64,000 nt of DNA, taken from NCBI GenBank assembly GCA_003258795.1, contig QHMH01000013.1, positions 1 to 64,000 on the forward strand. Reading direction: 5' to 3'. A program made the translations under genes and the position numbers. Under the pieces are notes generated by a model. The model searched no databases. It was not told where the DNA came from and worked only from the letters and a program-made list of their open reading frames with translations. This DNA comes from Candidatus Melainabacteria bacterium (lineage in GTDB: Bacteria; Cyanobacteriota; Vampirovibrionia; Gastranaerophilales; Gastranaerophilaceae). Below are positions 54,739-62,167 of this stretch, one piece after another (within the stretch, counting starts at the first letter, position 1; each line of letters begins with the position of its first letter).

Positions 54739-55359
54739 TTATGATTTTACTGCCTTAATGTACACATCACTTACGGTATAAGCAGTTTTTGTCGTTCCTG
54801 CTGGAACTTGAGCTTCATCTCCTTTCATCAATAAAAACAATGGACAAATTAAAACGCTTAATACAACAGATGTTGTCATGTTGTCATCGGGCTGTGCGGA
54901 AATAGAAGCTGATAATGGAACATAAGTCCCATCTACTGCTATTGTGTGAAAATCACTAACTGTAATTTGTCCAGATTTGCCAATCATCCCGTTTTTCTTT
55001 GCAAAAGTAATCTGTGCTGTTACAGGAGCACCTGCTCTAATAACAATTAGTCCGTTTTCATCTTTAACATCAGATAAAACTGAAAAATTTACAGTACCAC
55101 CACTAACAACATCTTTAGTTGAAATAGTTTCTTCACATCTAATCATTATAGGAGTATGAGCAGAAAGTCGAGATTTCCCGTTAACAGAAGTTGCCAATTT
55201 CATTGAAGGATATTTGTATGAAGTGGTAATATTTTCTGTGGTTTTAAGAAAATTATACAAAGATTTATCTTCATTGCTTGATTCTGCAGAAAGAGGTGCT
55301 GTAAAAAGAATCATAATTGATACTGACAAAAATAGTGATAATAATTTTTTAATATTCAT
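54739..55359 (-). CDS. Exported protein of unknown function
   Basis: 206 residues. A signal peptide (1-25, ending PLSAES) is followed by a beta-rich domain with GLIVIRAGAPVTAQITFAKK and a hydrophobic stretch (~165-180, VVLSVLICPLFLLM). The IRAGAPVTAQI phrase parallels IPAGSVAHGKI in the larger exported protein at 10201-11340, so both appear to use one module. It has an AAGGAG site and overlaps the DUF2085 gene by 11 bases. Confidence 0.65.
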   Translation of the reverse strand: MNIKKLLSLFLSVSIMILFTAPLSAESSNEDKSLYNFLKTTENITTSYKYPSMKLATSVNGKSRLSAHTPIMIRCEETISTKDVVSGGTVNFSVLSDVKDENGLIVIRAGAPVTAQITFAKKNGMIGKSGQITVSDFHTIAVDGTYVPLSASISAQPDDNMTTSVVLSVLICPLFLLMKGDEAQVPAGTTKTAYTVSDVYIKAVKS

Positions 55360-55810
55360 TATTTAATTTCTCCTTTATAAATTTAATTATGTATAACAAT
55401 AAACTTATGCATAAAAATCCCATCATTATTCCAATGAAGAATCTTGTTATGTTTCCAGTATTTATTTTTAAAATAACGTTCGCACTAATATCTACCAGTG
55501 AAGTTATAAAAAGTATTGTTATTAGAGTTAAATCACCTTTTAATTTATTGAACAATGCTAATATTGTTGATGTTGAAACTCCGAGATAAAACCCATAACA
55601 TCTACAACATAGTGCAATAGGATAGCCTAATAACCAAAATGAACGATCAGGTTGTTGGTGGCATGAATACATGTATAAAGAAGTTAATTTTGCAGAAACA
55701 TCATAAGATTGGAAGTGAGCCACCATTGGAGAAAGTGTACTTCCAATAAAGAAAAACAAACTGTATATGCAAAGAATGAATAATAAACCTTTTTCTACTT
55801 TATTCTGCAT
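55349..55810 (-). CDS. DUF2085 membrane protein
   Basis: 153 residues with about four membrane helices. The diagnostic cysteine/histidine motif is present: YSCHQQPDRSFWLLG, then ALCCRCYGFYLG, which suggests a metal- or redox-linked site in the membrane. The role of the family is unknown. It is the first gene of a pair with the exported protein downstream. Confidence 0.85.
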   Translation of the reverse strand: MQNKVEKGLLFILCIYSLFFFIGSTLSPMVAHFQSYDVSAKLTSLYMYSCHQQPDRSFWLLGYPIALCCRCYGFYLGVSTSTILALFNKLKGDLTLITILFITSLVDISANVILKINTGNITRFFIGIMMGFLCISLLLYIIKFIKEKLNNEY

Positions 55811-55849
55811 TATTTACTTTCCAAAATTTTAAAAATACGTTATCGTTAA

Positions 55850-55858
55850 ATTTTAACA
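55850..55858 (-). promoter_or_regulatory. Extended -10 promoter of the DUF2085 operon
   Basis: TGT-TAAAAT on the minus strand, about 40 bases before the ATG, leaving space for the GGAAAG ribosome site. Confidence 0.4.
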
Positions 55859-55991
55859 TAAAAACACGTTACACATTACAAAATTTTTTACATAATATTT
55901 TTGTGTAATTTTTTTGTTTTGTGTTGTTATTACTGGATTTAGCACATAAATTTTAGCTTAAAATATATTGGACTTTTCAGAAATCTTTTTT

Positions 55992-56000
55992 TGATATAAT
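55992..56000 (+). promoter_or_regulatory. Extended -10 promoter for the gene at 56030
   Basis: TGA-TATAAT with a TTGGAC 21 bases upstream (too far for a good -35). The leader contains GGAG five bases before the ATG at 56030, which decides that start. Confidence 0.5.
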
Positions 56001-56029
56001 AATAGAACAGGAAAGAAAATGGAGTGCCG

Positions 56030-56503
56030 ATGAAAAAACTATTTATTACATTATTTTTGGTTATGATACTTTGTACAGAAGCTTATGCTTCAGATTGGGT
56101 TAAAGTCGATAAATATAATTATATTAACCTTGATAGCGTTTCAAATTATATTGATGATAATGATAAAATACAACCCAATAAAAAAGTTTGTTTGATGAAA
56201 AGATTAAACACGGATGGATATTTCAACAATTTGGAGAAAAAGGTTAATAAAAAAATCGAGTCAGATTTATCATTTGTTATTTTTGATTTCAAAACAAATA
56301 AATACACAAGAAAAACACAAGCCTGTTTTGATGCAAAGGGAAAAGTTGTATATTCAACGATTTATCAAAATAATAAGTTGATTTGGAAAGACATGCCTTC
56401 TGGAAGTGCACCTGCAAATTGGGCATATTTGGTTAAAAATGAAAATATTTTGAGAAAAATGCAAGCTGCTCAAAAAAATCCACAAATAAAAAATAAAAAA
56501 TAA
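56030..56503 (+). CDS. Small secreted protein of unknown function
   Basis: 157 residues. A signal peptide (1-19, ending EAYAS) is followed by a beta-rich body (WVKVDKYNYINLDSV, RLNTDGYFNNLEKKV, IFDFKTNKYTRKTQACFD), matching the style of periplasmic proteins that share a W-x-x-[VI]-x-x-[DN] start and a late single cysteine. The end is Lys/Gln-rich. No specific family is recognised. Confidence 0.6.
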   Translation: MKKLFITLFLVMILCTEAYASDWVKVDKYNYINLDSVSNYIDDNDKIQPNKKVCLMKRLNTDGYFNNLEKKVNKKIESDLSFVIFDFKTNKYTRKTQACFDAKGKVVYSTIYQNNKLIWKDMPSGSAPANWAYLVKNENILRKMQAAQKNPQIKNKK

Positions 56504-56567
56504 ATATTAAAATACGTAGAGTTAAACTGCAAGAACATTATCAAATAGTAAGGGAATATACTGAAAA

Positions 56568-57098
56568 ATGTATTATAGTACTGCTTACAGATCACCGATT
56601 GGCAAAATTACAATTGCCTGTGATGAAAAAGAAAAGCTTGTGGGACTTTGGATAGAGGGGCAAAAGTACTTTATTGAAACAATTGATGAAGAACTTGTAG
56701 ATAGAGATGAACTTGAGGTATTTAAGCTTGTAAAATTTTGGTTAGATAAATATTTTAGAGGAGATAACCCTGAAATATCAGGACTTCCACTTGCGCCAAT
56801 TGGTAATGCTTTTAGACAAAGAGTTTGGCAGATATTACGTGAAATCCCATATGGAGAAGTTTGCACTTATGGAGATATTGCTAAAATTATTGCAAAAGAC
56901 CGAGGTAACAAAAAGATGTCAGCTCAAGCAGTAGGTGGAGCTGTGGGACACAATCCTATTTCTATTATAATTCCATGTCATAGAGTTGTTGGTGCAAACA
57001 GAAACTTGACTGGATATGCAGGTGGAATAAAAACAAAAATGAAACTTTTAAAACATGAGGGTGTTAATATGGAAGGTTTCTTTACTCCTAAGCTATAG
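56568..57098 (+). CDS. ogt: Methylated-DNA-protein-cysteine methyltransferase
   Basis: 176 residues. The active-site motif IPCHRVVG accepts the methyl group from O6-methylguanine, and the helix-turn-helix region FRQRVWQILREIPYGEV and the N-terminal domain SPIGKITIACDE are present. It acts as a suicide repair protein. It is the last intact gene before the mobile element. Confidence 0.94.
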   Translation: MYYSTAYRSPIGKITIACDEKEKLVGLWIEGQKYFIETIDEELVDRDELEVFKLVKFWLDKYFRGDNPEISGLPLAPIGNAFRQRVWQILREIPYGEVCTYGDIAKIIAKDRGNKKMSAQAVGGAVGHNPISIIIPCHRVVGANRNLTGYAGGIKTKMKLLKHEGVNMEGFFTPKL

Positions 57099-57145
57099 CA
57101 TTACGCCATAGAATAGTGTAATGATAACGAGTTTCAATCTAATAC

Positions 57146-57460
57146 TTATTCTTTAGTTTGTAAGATTGGTTTTTTTATAAAAAATAAAAGTGGAATTAGT
57201 AAAAAAGTTGCAACAGCAAACCATCTAAATGTATCAATATACCCCCAGAGGTGGGATTGTTTTATTAGTTCGCTATACATTTGTCCTTGATCCATTATAG
57301 ATGCACTATTGATATCATGAGTATTAGATAAAGATTGAGCAATAGAATTTAGCTTCTCAATGTAAACGTTATTAGAAAAACTTAAATGACAAACCATCAT
57401 GTTTTGATGAATTTGTGAAAATCTTGAAATCATTGTTGTCGAAAGAGATGTTCCTGGGGT
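57146..57460 (-). pseudogene. 3' remnant of an EmrB-type (DHA2) drug exporter
   Basis: About 100 residues align with the end of DHA2 transporters: GTSLSTTMISRFSQIHQN, then a periplasmic loop, the motif YIDTFRWFAVATFLLIPLLFF and a short tail. An in-frame TAA at 57461-57463 cuts it off just upstream, and the other 400 residues of the transporter are not in the window. The break coincides with the left end of the mobile element, so insertion and decay are the likely cause. Confidence 0.75.
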
Positions 57461-57807
57461 TTATTTGGGACATTTGAATTGTAATCAATTCACCTGTATT
57501 ACCTAAGTTGTTTGACTTTTAGCAATATTTTGCAAATTGACTGAAATTATCCAAAATATACCTTTCTTATACTTTTTTATCCAAAAAAATCCGCTTTTTG
57601 TCTGTAAAAAAACGTTAAAATCAAAATATAATCGGGGTTTTAGGCAAGGATAAGAAAAGGATAAAAAGTCCAATTTGAAATTGCGCGTTTTTAACTCGGA
57701 AGCAAGCCGGAAGTGTTTATAACATTTGAATAGCAATAAAATCAGCATACAAAATACATTACAAAACAACAAAAATCTACGCTAAATCTTTTACTTTCAG
57801 TCAAGAA
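57461..57807. other. Non-coding end region of the mobile element
   Basis: About 350 bases without a convincing gene. It contains two TTATCC motifs (57547, 57577) and two GGATAA motifs (57648, 57659), the same hexamer in opposite orientations. Such repeats are typical of transposase-binding sites in Mu/Tn7-type ends. A TGT that could be the terminus is at 57509, but the partner end lies outside the window. The open frame at 57503-57772 has no ribosome site and looks like chance. Confidence 0.45.
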
Positions 57808-59213
57808 TTATTGCTTATTTAAGTATTTTTCTATAGCATTTGAAAAAATATTAAATGAATTATTTATTAGTTGTCTCCCAATATATTTATTTTTTACATT
57901 ATATGGGTGAACATATACTGTAAATTCATATAATTTAGAATTCTTTTCATCTACTAAAATAGAACCCTTATCATTATTTGGGACATATACTTGTACTTGG
58001 GTTAACCTAAAACTATGTTCTACACTTTGGGGTAGACATGAAATAAATTGATGAAACTTTTCATCATCATGCACCGTAAACAAAAACCATGCTGAAAAGA
58101 ATCTTTCTTGCTCATATTCTTGATCATCTAAAAGTTTTGTCCAATCAGCTTGAAAATAAAACCTATCTAAATTTTCAATAGTACAATTTACAGCTCTAGT
58201 AACCTTTAGGAAGTCCAAATTTCTAAATAGATTTTCTAATCTATTAAATGAAACAACTCTGTTATTTTCATTAATAGAGTTCAAATGTTCTTTCCCATTA
58301 TAATACTCGGTTTCTTCTTGTTCAGTTCTAAACCGTTCTTTACCTTCTTTATAATAACTGTCATATGGAACATAATAATCATAATGATCTGGGTCAAAAT
58401 GGTCGCTTCCTTTAAAATACGGGATAGTTCTAACATCAAACTGGTAAAATCTACCATCTTCTTTTGCATATCCATCTCCTAAAAATTCTTGAATTTTAGC
58501 TGATGAGATACAAGGATTGTCAGAATTCGGATACATATAATCTAAATAAAATACACAAGAAAAATGCTTATCATCAAAATAAACTGATCTGATACGGACA
58601 AAGTGATCTTCATTTTCCATCGGAATAGATTTTATTTCTTCTATTATATTTTCAATGTAATTAAAATAATAATTATAGTCTGAACCAATTCTATTCCTTA
58701 GGAAAAAATAGAAACCGTCATATGTGACAACCCATTGATTTGGATATTCTGTGGCCGTCACATTTAATTTTTTAGACTCACTCGATATTGGCATAAATTT
58801 TTGAGCAATTCGCCATAATTTAGGAGTGGAGATCATAAGTTCTATCTTAGCAGCATCCCAATATATGGCTGTTATTTCCCCTCTTTTTGAGATCTCTTCT
58901 AGTCTTGTAACAACGGCAGCAGAAGGTTGTATAGAACATATTAAAATATATCCTGTTGCTCCGTGTTGTTTACATAAATCTGTTATTTCTCCTAAATCAT
59001 TTATCCCAACAGAATTGTTGCTCCCAGCATAATGTTTACAAGATACCAACCACCTCTTTTCAGAGTATTTAAAAAAGCTTTTTTGTAGTTCAATACATAG
59101 TAAATCTTTTCCGTCATCAGGTCCTACACCACTCCAATATGTTCGTAATCCATATGCAATAAGCAATATATTTCAAATTGAGTTCCATCTTTTATTTCTT
59201 TAAAATCTAACAC
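57808..59213 (-). pseudogene. Frameshifted Mrr-like restriction endonuclease gene
   Basis: The long frame (57808-59166) encodes a PD-(D/E)xK nuclease domain near its start (GVGPDDGKDLLCIE and WLVSCKHYAGSN, then LCKQHGATGYILIC) and about 330 further residues of unassigned sequence. Its own start would be a TTG without a ribosome site. A second frame begins at GTG 59213 with AGGA upstream and reads a typical Mrr beginning (DFKEIKDGTQFE). The two would join if one A were added in the run near 59176. So this is either a frameshift pseudogene or a sequencing error. Confidence 0.65.
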
Positions 59214-59238
59214 TTTTTAATCCTATTTCATTAATTTA

Positions 59239-60162
59239 TTAATTTATAAAATCATACATTCTATTAAAATAATTAAGAGCTTTTTCAAAAGTTATAACTT
59301 TAGAATCTTTAGCATAGCTCATTGAACTTACAAAATCAGAGTATTCTTTTTGATAAATTTTATCTTCAGTTAATTTTTTTAGAGTTATATTTATAAATTC
59401 CGGCAAAGTGTATTTATTATCAAAACCACCACGACCTTTGTCTGCATTAAAAGATTTTTGCAAAAGTTCAACAAACTCTTTTGTATATAGCATATCTTCT
59501 AACGCTGCAATATCGTGCAAATGACGAACAATAGTTGGGTCATTTTCTTTTGAATGCAGCGGTTTTGTTCTGTCTTTAATAAAAACTCGCCACATTAGGG
59601 CACTAAATTTATTTGCAATAACTTCTATTGGCTGAATACAATTAATAGAAATCGGTTTTTCATTAATAAATTTACCTATAAATGAGGATATTTCACAAAT
59701 CGTACTCGGTAAAATCAAGTTCTCAAAAGTAAACTCAGCTTTTATATTTGGTCTTAAATTTGAACCTTCATACAATTTTTCATATTCAATTTCAAAGCTG
59801 AAAAAGTTATTTTCATTCCCTTTTTTGATTGATTCTTGAATAATATGATAATCTTCTTTATTATCAAGTTTTTCCAAAATGAAATTACAAAAAGCTTTCT
59901 TTTCAGCTCTTGTGAAAGGTCTTTCTGTATGAGCTCTAAAATCAATGTCTTCAGAAAATCTTTGAATTTTATGATAAGCCTTTGATAAACAAGTTCCACC
60001 GGAGAAAATTATTTTTAAATCTGGATAATTTATTTTGCTTATTTCAGATAAAACCTTAACGACATAATAATCTTTTTCAACAAACTGCGGAGCTATACCA
60101 AATTCTTGAGAATAGTCATTAACTATATTTATAATATTTTTCTTTGTTTCTGACTGTTTCAT
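59239..60162 (-). CDS. AbiEii-type nucleotidyltransferase toxin
   Basis: About 307 residues from the ATG at 60162; a TTG at 60189 with GAGG upstream is an alternative. The nucleotidyltransferase core reads FSGGTCLSKAYHKIQRFSEDIDF, with G-G-T and the paired Asp, and the conserved VEKDYYVVKVL and the later KFSALMWR match the AbiEii/AbiGii family. These toxins abort phage infection by modifying RNA, probably tRNA. The start lies inside the antitoxin gene, so the two are coupled. Confidence 0.88.
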   Translation of the reverse strand: MKQSETKKNIINIVNDYSQEFGIAPQFVEKDYYVVKVLSEISKINYPDLKIIFSGGTCLSKAYHKIQRFSEDIDFRAHTERPFTRAEKKAFCNFILEKLDNKEDYHIIQESIKKGNENNFFSFEIEYEKLYEGSNLRPNIKAEFTFENLILPSTICEISSFIGKFINEKPISINCIQPIEVIANKFSALMWRVFIKDRTKPLHSKENDPTIVRHLHDIAALEDMLYTKEFVELLQKSFNADKGRGGFDNKYTLPEFINITLKKLTEDKIYQKEYSDFVSSMSYAKDSKVITFEKALNYFNRMYDFIN

Positions 60163-60559
60163 AAGTGATATAAACTCCGTTAAATCCAATTTTCCTCAAA
60201 ATAGTTCCTTTTATAGCGATAACTTTTCCGCTTGGAACCTGCGTTGTCTTGCCTTCATTATACCACAGTTCATACCGACTTGGCAGAACCTTAATATTAA
60301 GTTTCTCAGCGACAGCTTTACCAATTTCAGCTAAATCAATCTGCGGAATAATTTTACCTGTCAATTTTGATTCTTTTGCTTTAACATATACACCCTGTCC
60401 GACTTTCATAATCAGGTTTTTAGATATTAATTTACGGAGTGCGCGCATGACCTGATCTCTATCAGATAAATCTAAAAAATCCGGCAGCATAAACACGAAG
60501 TCCTTTGACTTCTTTATACGATATTGGATTCTTTTTTCTAAAATATCTGATATTGGCAT
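60119..60559 (-). CDS. AbiEi-like antitoxin/transcriptional regulator (DUF6088)
   Basis: 146 residues. An N-terminal winged-helix region (FMLPDFLDLSDRDQVMRALRKL, KVGQGVYVKAK) precedes a beta-rich domain (GKVIAIKGTILRKIGFNG). AbiEi proteins neutralise the toxin and repress their own promoter. A pair of direct repeats on the promoter fits this. A GAG-AAAA site precedes the ATG. Confidence 0.85.
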   Translation of the reverse strand: MPISDILEKRIQYRIKKSKDFVFMLPDFLDLSDRDQVMRALRKLISKNLIMKVGQGVYVKAKESKLTGKIIPQIDLAEIGKAVAEKLNIKVLPSRYELWYNEGKTTQVPSGKVIAIKGTILRKIGFNGVYITYETVRNKEKYYKYS

Positions 60560-60585
60560 ATTTTTCTCGCTTTTATATTTATAAA

Positions 60586-60617
60586 ATACGACATTATATA
60601 TTTATATTATACGACAT
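60586..60617 (-). promoter_or_regulatory. AbiE promoter with two ATACGACAT operator repeats
   Basis: ATACGACAT occurs at 60586-60594 and 60609-60617, 23 bases apart, close to two helical turns. On the minus strand the -10 TATAAT (60593-60598) overlaps the first repeat and the -35 region overlaps the second. Binding of the antitoxin to both would block transcription. Confidence 0.6.
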
Positions 60618-60699
60618 ATTAAATAATTTTTAAAGTGGTATAGATAAATGTATTTAAAGAAAATTAACAATTTTATTAAATAAACGAAATAAATATTTA

Positions 60700-61488
60700 T
60701 CATTTTACGAAATTAGAAAATCTTAAATCATCAAACATATAATTTGTTAAACAAAGTTCTTGTTTTACTTTATAAAAATCTTTTCTGATTTTGCGTTTTA
60801 GGGATTTCTTTTGCTGTTCACTGTCTGTTAAAATAGTGTTCAAAGGCTGTTTTAATGTAATCAATTTTTGAACAATTGGAAGCAAGTATGTATATTTCTT
60901 TTTTAGAATTTTTAAAAGTTGTGCCAGTTGTTCCGGAGCCAGAATTTGAATTTGTCGTTTAGGAATATCTGCTATTCTTTTAACTTCAAAAACACAAGTT
61001 TTATCTATATATCCCTCATTTTGAAAATGTTTTATTATCTGATTCAGGAGGGTAAGAATATTTTTTATTCTGCGTTCAGAAATTTGTTTGTTTTGCATAC
61101 ATTTTCTGAAGCTTTCAATATCAGAAACAGTAATATCCTTAAGTACAAAACCTTTAAAATACGGAATAATATGGGCATTTATAAAAGTTTTGTAGGCTTT
61201 AACTGTATTTTGTTTTATATTCTTGTTTTTACATATATCTAAAAATAAATTACAGGCATCTATTACTGTAATATCTGAATTTTTGCACGGAATATTTTTA
61301 TCAATAATCTTAAATTTATCTTCGGTTTTTATAATTTCAACATATTCAAATTTATCTCCACAGGGCTTTATATTCTCTGATTCTCTCAAGAATTTTCCGT
61401 AGGTTTCAGCATCAATTTCACAAAACATAGCAATATCCTCAAGAGTAAATGTTTTTAACCTTTTTGCAACTTTGAGTATTTTATCCAT
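60700..61488 (-). CDS. Tyrosine-recombinase-like protein lacking the catalytic set
   Basis: 262 residues. The first ~65 residues look like a small helix-turn-helix region. Residues ~70-165 match the SAM-like core-binding domain of phage integrases (VIDACNLFLDICKNKNIKQ, NTVKAYKTF, DIESFRKCM). The rest begins like the catalytic domain (ILAPEQLAQLLKIL) but lacks the RxxE box, and the last residues (MFDDLRFSNF) look like a relic of the HxLRH box with His replaced and no tyrosine after it. It is probably a DNA-binding protein, not a recombinase. It overlaps the ATPase gene by eight bases with AGGAG. Confidence 0.6.
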   Translation of the reverse strand: MDKILKVAKRLKTFTLEDIAMFCEIDAETYGKFLRESENIKPCGDKFEYVEIIKTEDKFKIIDKNIPCKNSDITVIDACNLFLDICKNKNIKQNTVKAYKTFINAHIIPYFKGFVLKDITVSDIESFRKCMQNKQISERRIKNILTLLNQIIKHFQNEGYIDKTCVFEVKRIADIPKRQIQILAPEQLAQLLKILKKKYTYLLPIVQKLITLKQPLNTILTDSEQQKKSLKRKIRKDFYKVKQELCLTNYMFDDLRFSNFVK

Positions 61489-62167
61489 TTAGAATCTCCT
61501 GTGCTATGTTTTCATCAATTTGAGTTAAACTATTTGCCTGTGCCACTTTTTCAAAAGCATCAATTGTATTTACTATTTGCCTAAAACTTTTTGCTTTGTT
61601 ATGGATTAAATGTACCGCATCTTTTGTTATCTCAACTTCTGATATTTCTTCTGTAATTTGCTTAATGTCAGAATATTCAAATTCGGTAAAGTTATAAATT
61701 TCTGAAATTCTGTCAAATAAATGTGTATGTTTTTTGAGTTTATGCTTTGCCAATTGCATTCCAACCAGAATAATCGGCACTCCTGTTTCATCATGCAAAT
61801 CCCTTAAAGTCTCGATTGCCCTAAAATCTGCAAGTAAATAGTCAATTTCATCTACTATAATCATTTGCGGATTTGTTTTTAAAGCATTTACACATTGTCT
61901 GAAAATATCTGCGGTATAAAATCTTGGGATTTCTTCAAGTTCTTTTGCAATTTCTTCCAACATCCACTTTGGACTCATTGAATTTGTTGCTCTGACATAA
62001 ATTGCATCATATTGTATTGAAAGATAAAGTGCAGTCTTTGTTTTGCCTAGTCCTGTGTTTCCGTAAACCAGACCGATTTTTGAAATATTATCTGGTTTAT
62101 TTTTTAAATCATGAATAATGTTAACAAACCCTTTTACATTTTTAGTCAGTACGAATTTTGGTTTCAT
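61481..62167 (-). CDS. AAA+ ATPase of TnsC/TniB/MuB type
   Basis: 228 residues from the ATG at 62167, which has AAAGGAG upstream and overlaps the transposase end by 26 bases. Walker A is GNTGLGKTKTA, Walker B MIIVDEIDYLL, and the sensor region IILVGMQ. Such ATPases form filaments on DNA, choose target sites and activate the transposase. The position between transposase and third gene is conserved in this class. Confidence 0.88.
   Translation of the reverse strand: MKPKFVLTKNVKGFVNIIHDLKNKPDNISKIGLVYGNTGLGKTKTALYLSIQYDAIYVRATNSMSPKWMLEEIAKELEEIPRFYTADIFRQCVNALKTNPQMIIVDEIDYLLADFRAIETLRDLHDETGVPIILVGMQLAKHKLKKHTHLFDRISEIYNFTEFEYSDIKQITEEISEVEITKDAVHLIHNKAKSFRQIVNTIDAFEKVAQANSLTQIDENIAQEILNG

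Noticed and set aside
57100..57135. Hairpin after ogt as a terminator
   Set aside because: The stem is only about six pairs and there is no T-run.
57503..57772. An 89-codon frame in the element end region
   Set aside because: No ribosome site or recognisable protein pattern; it spans the repeat-rich transposon end.
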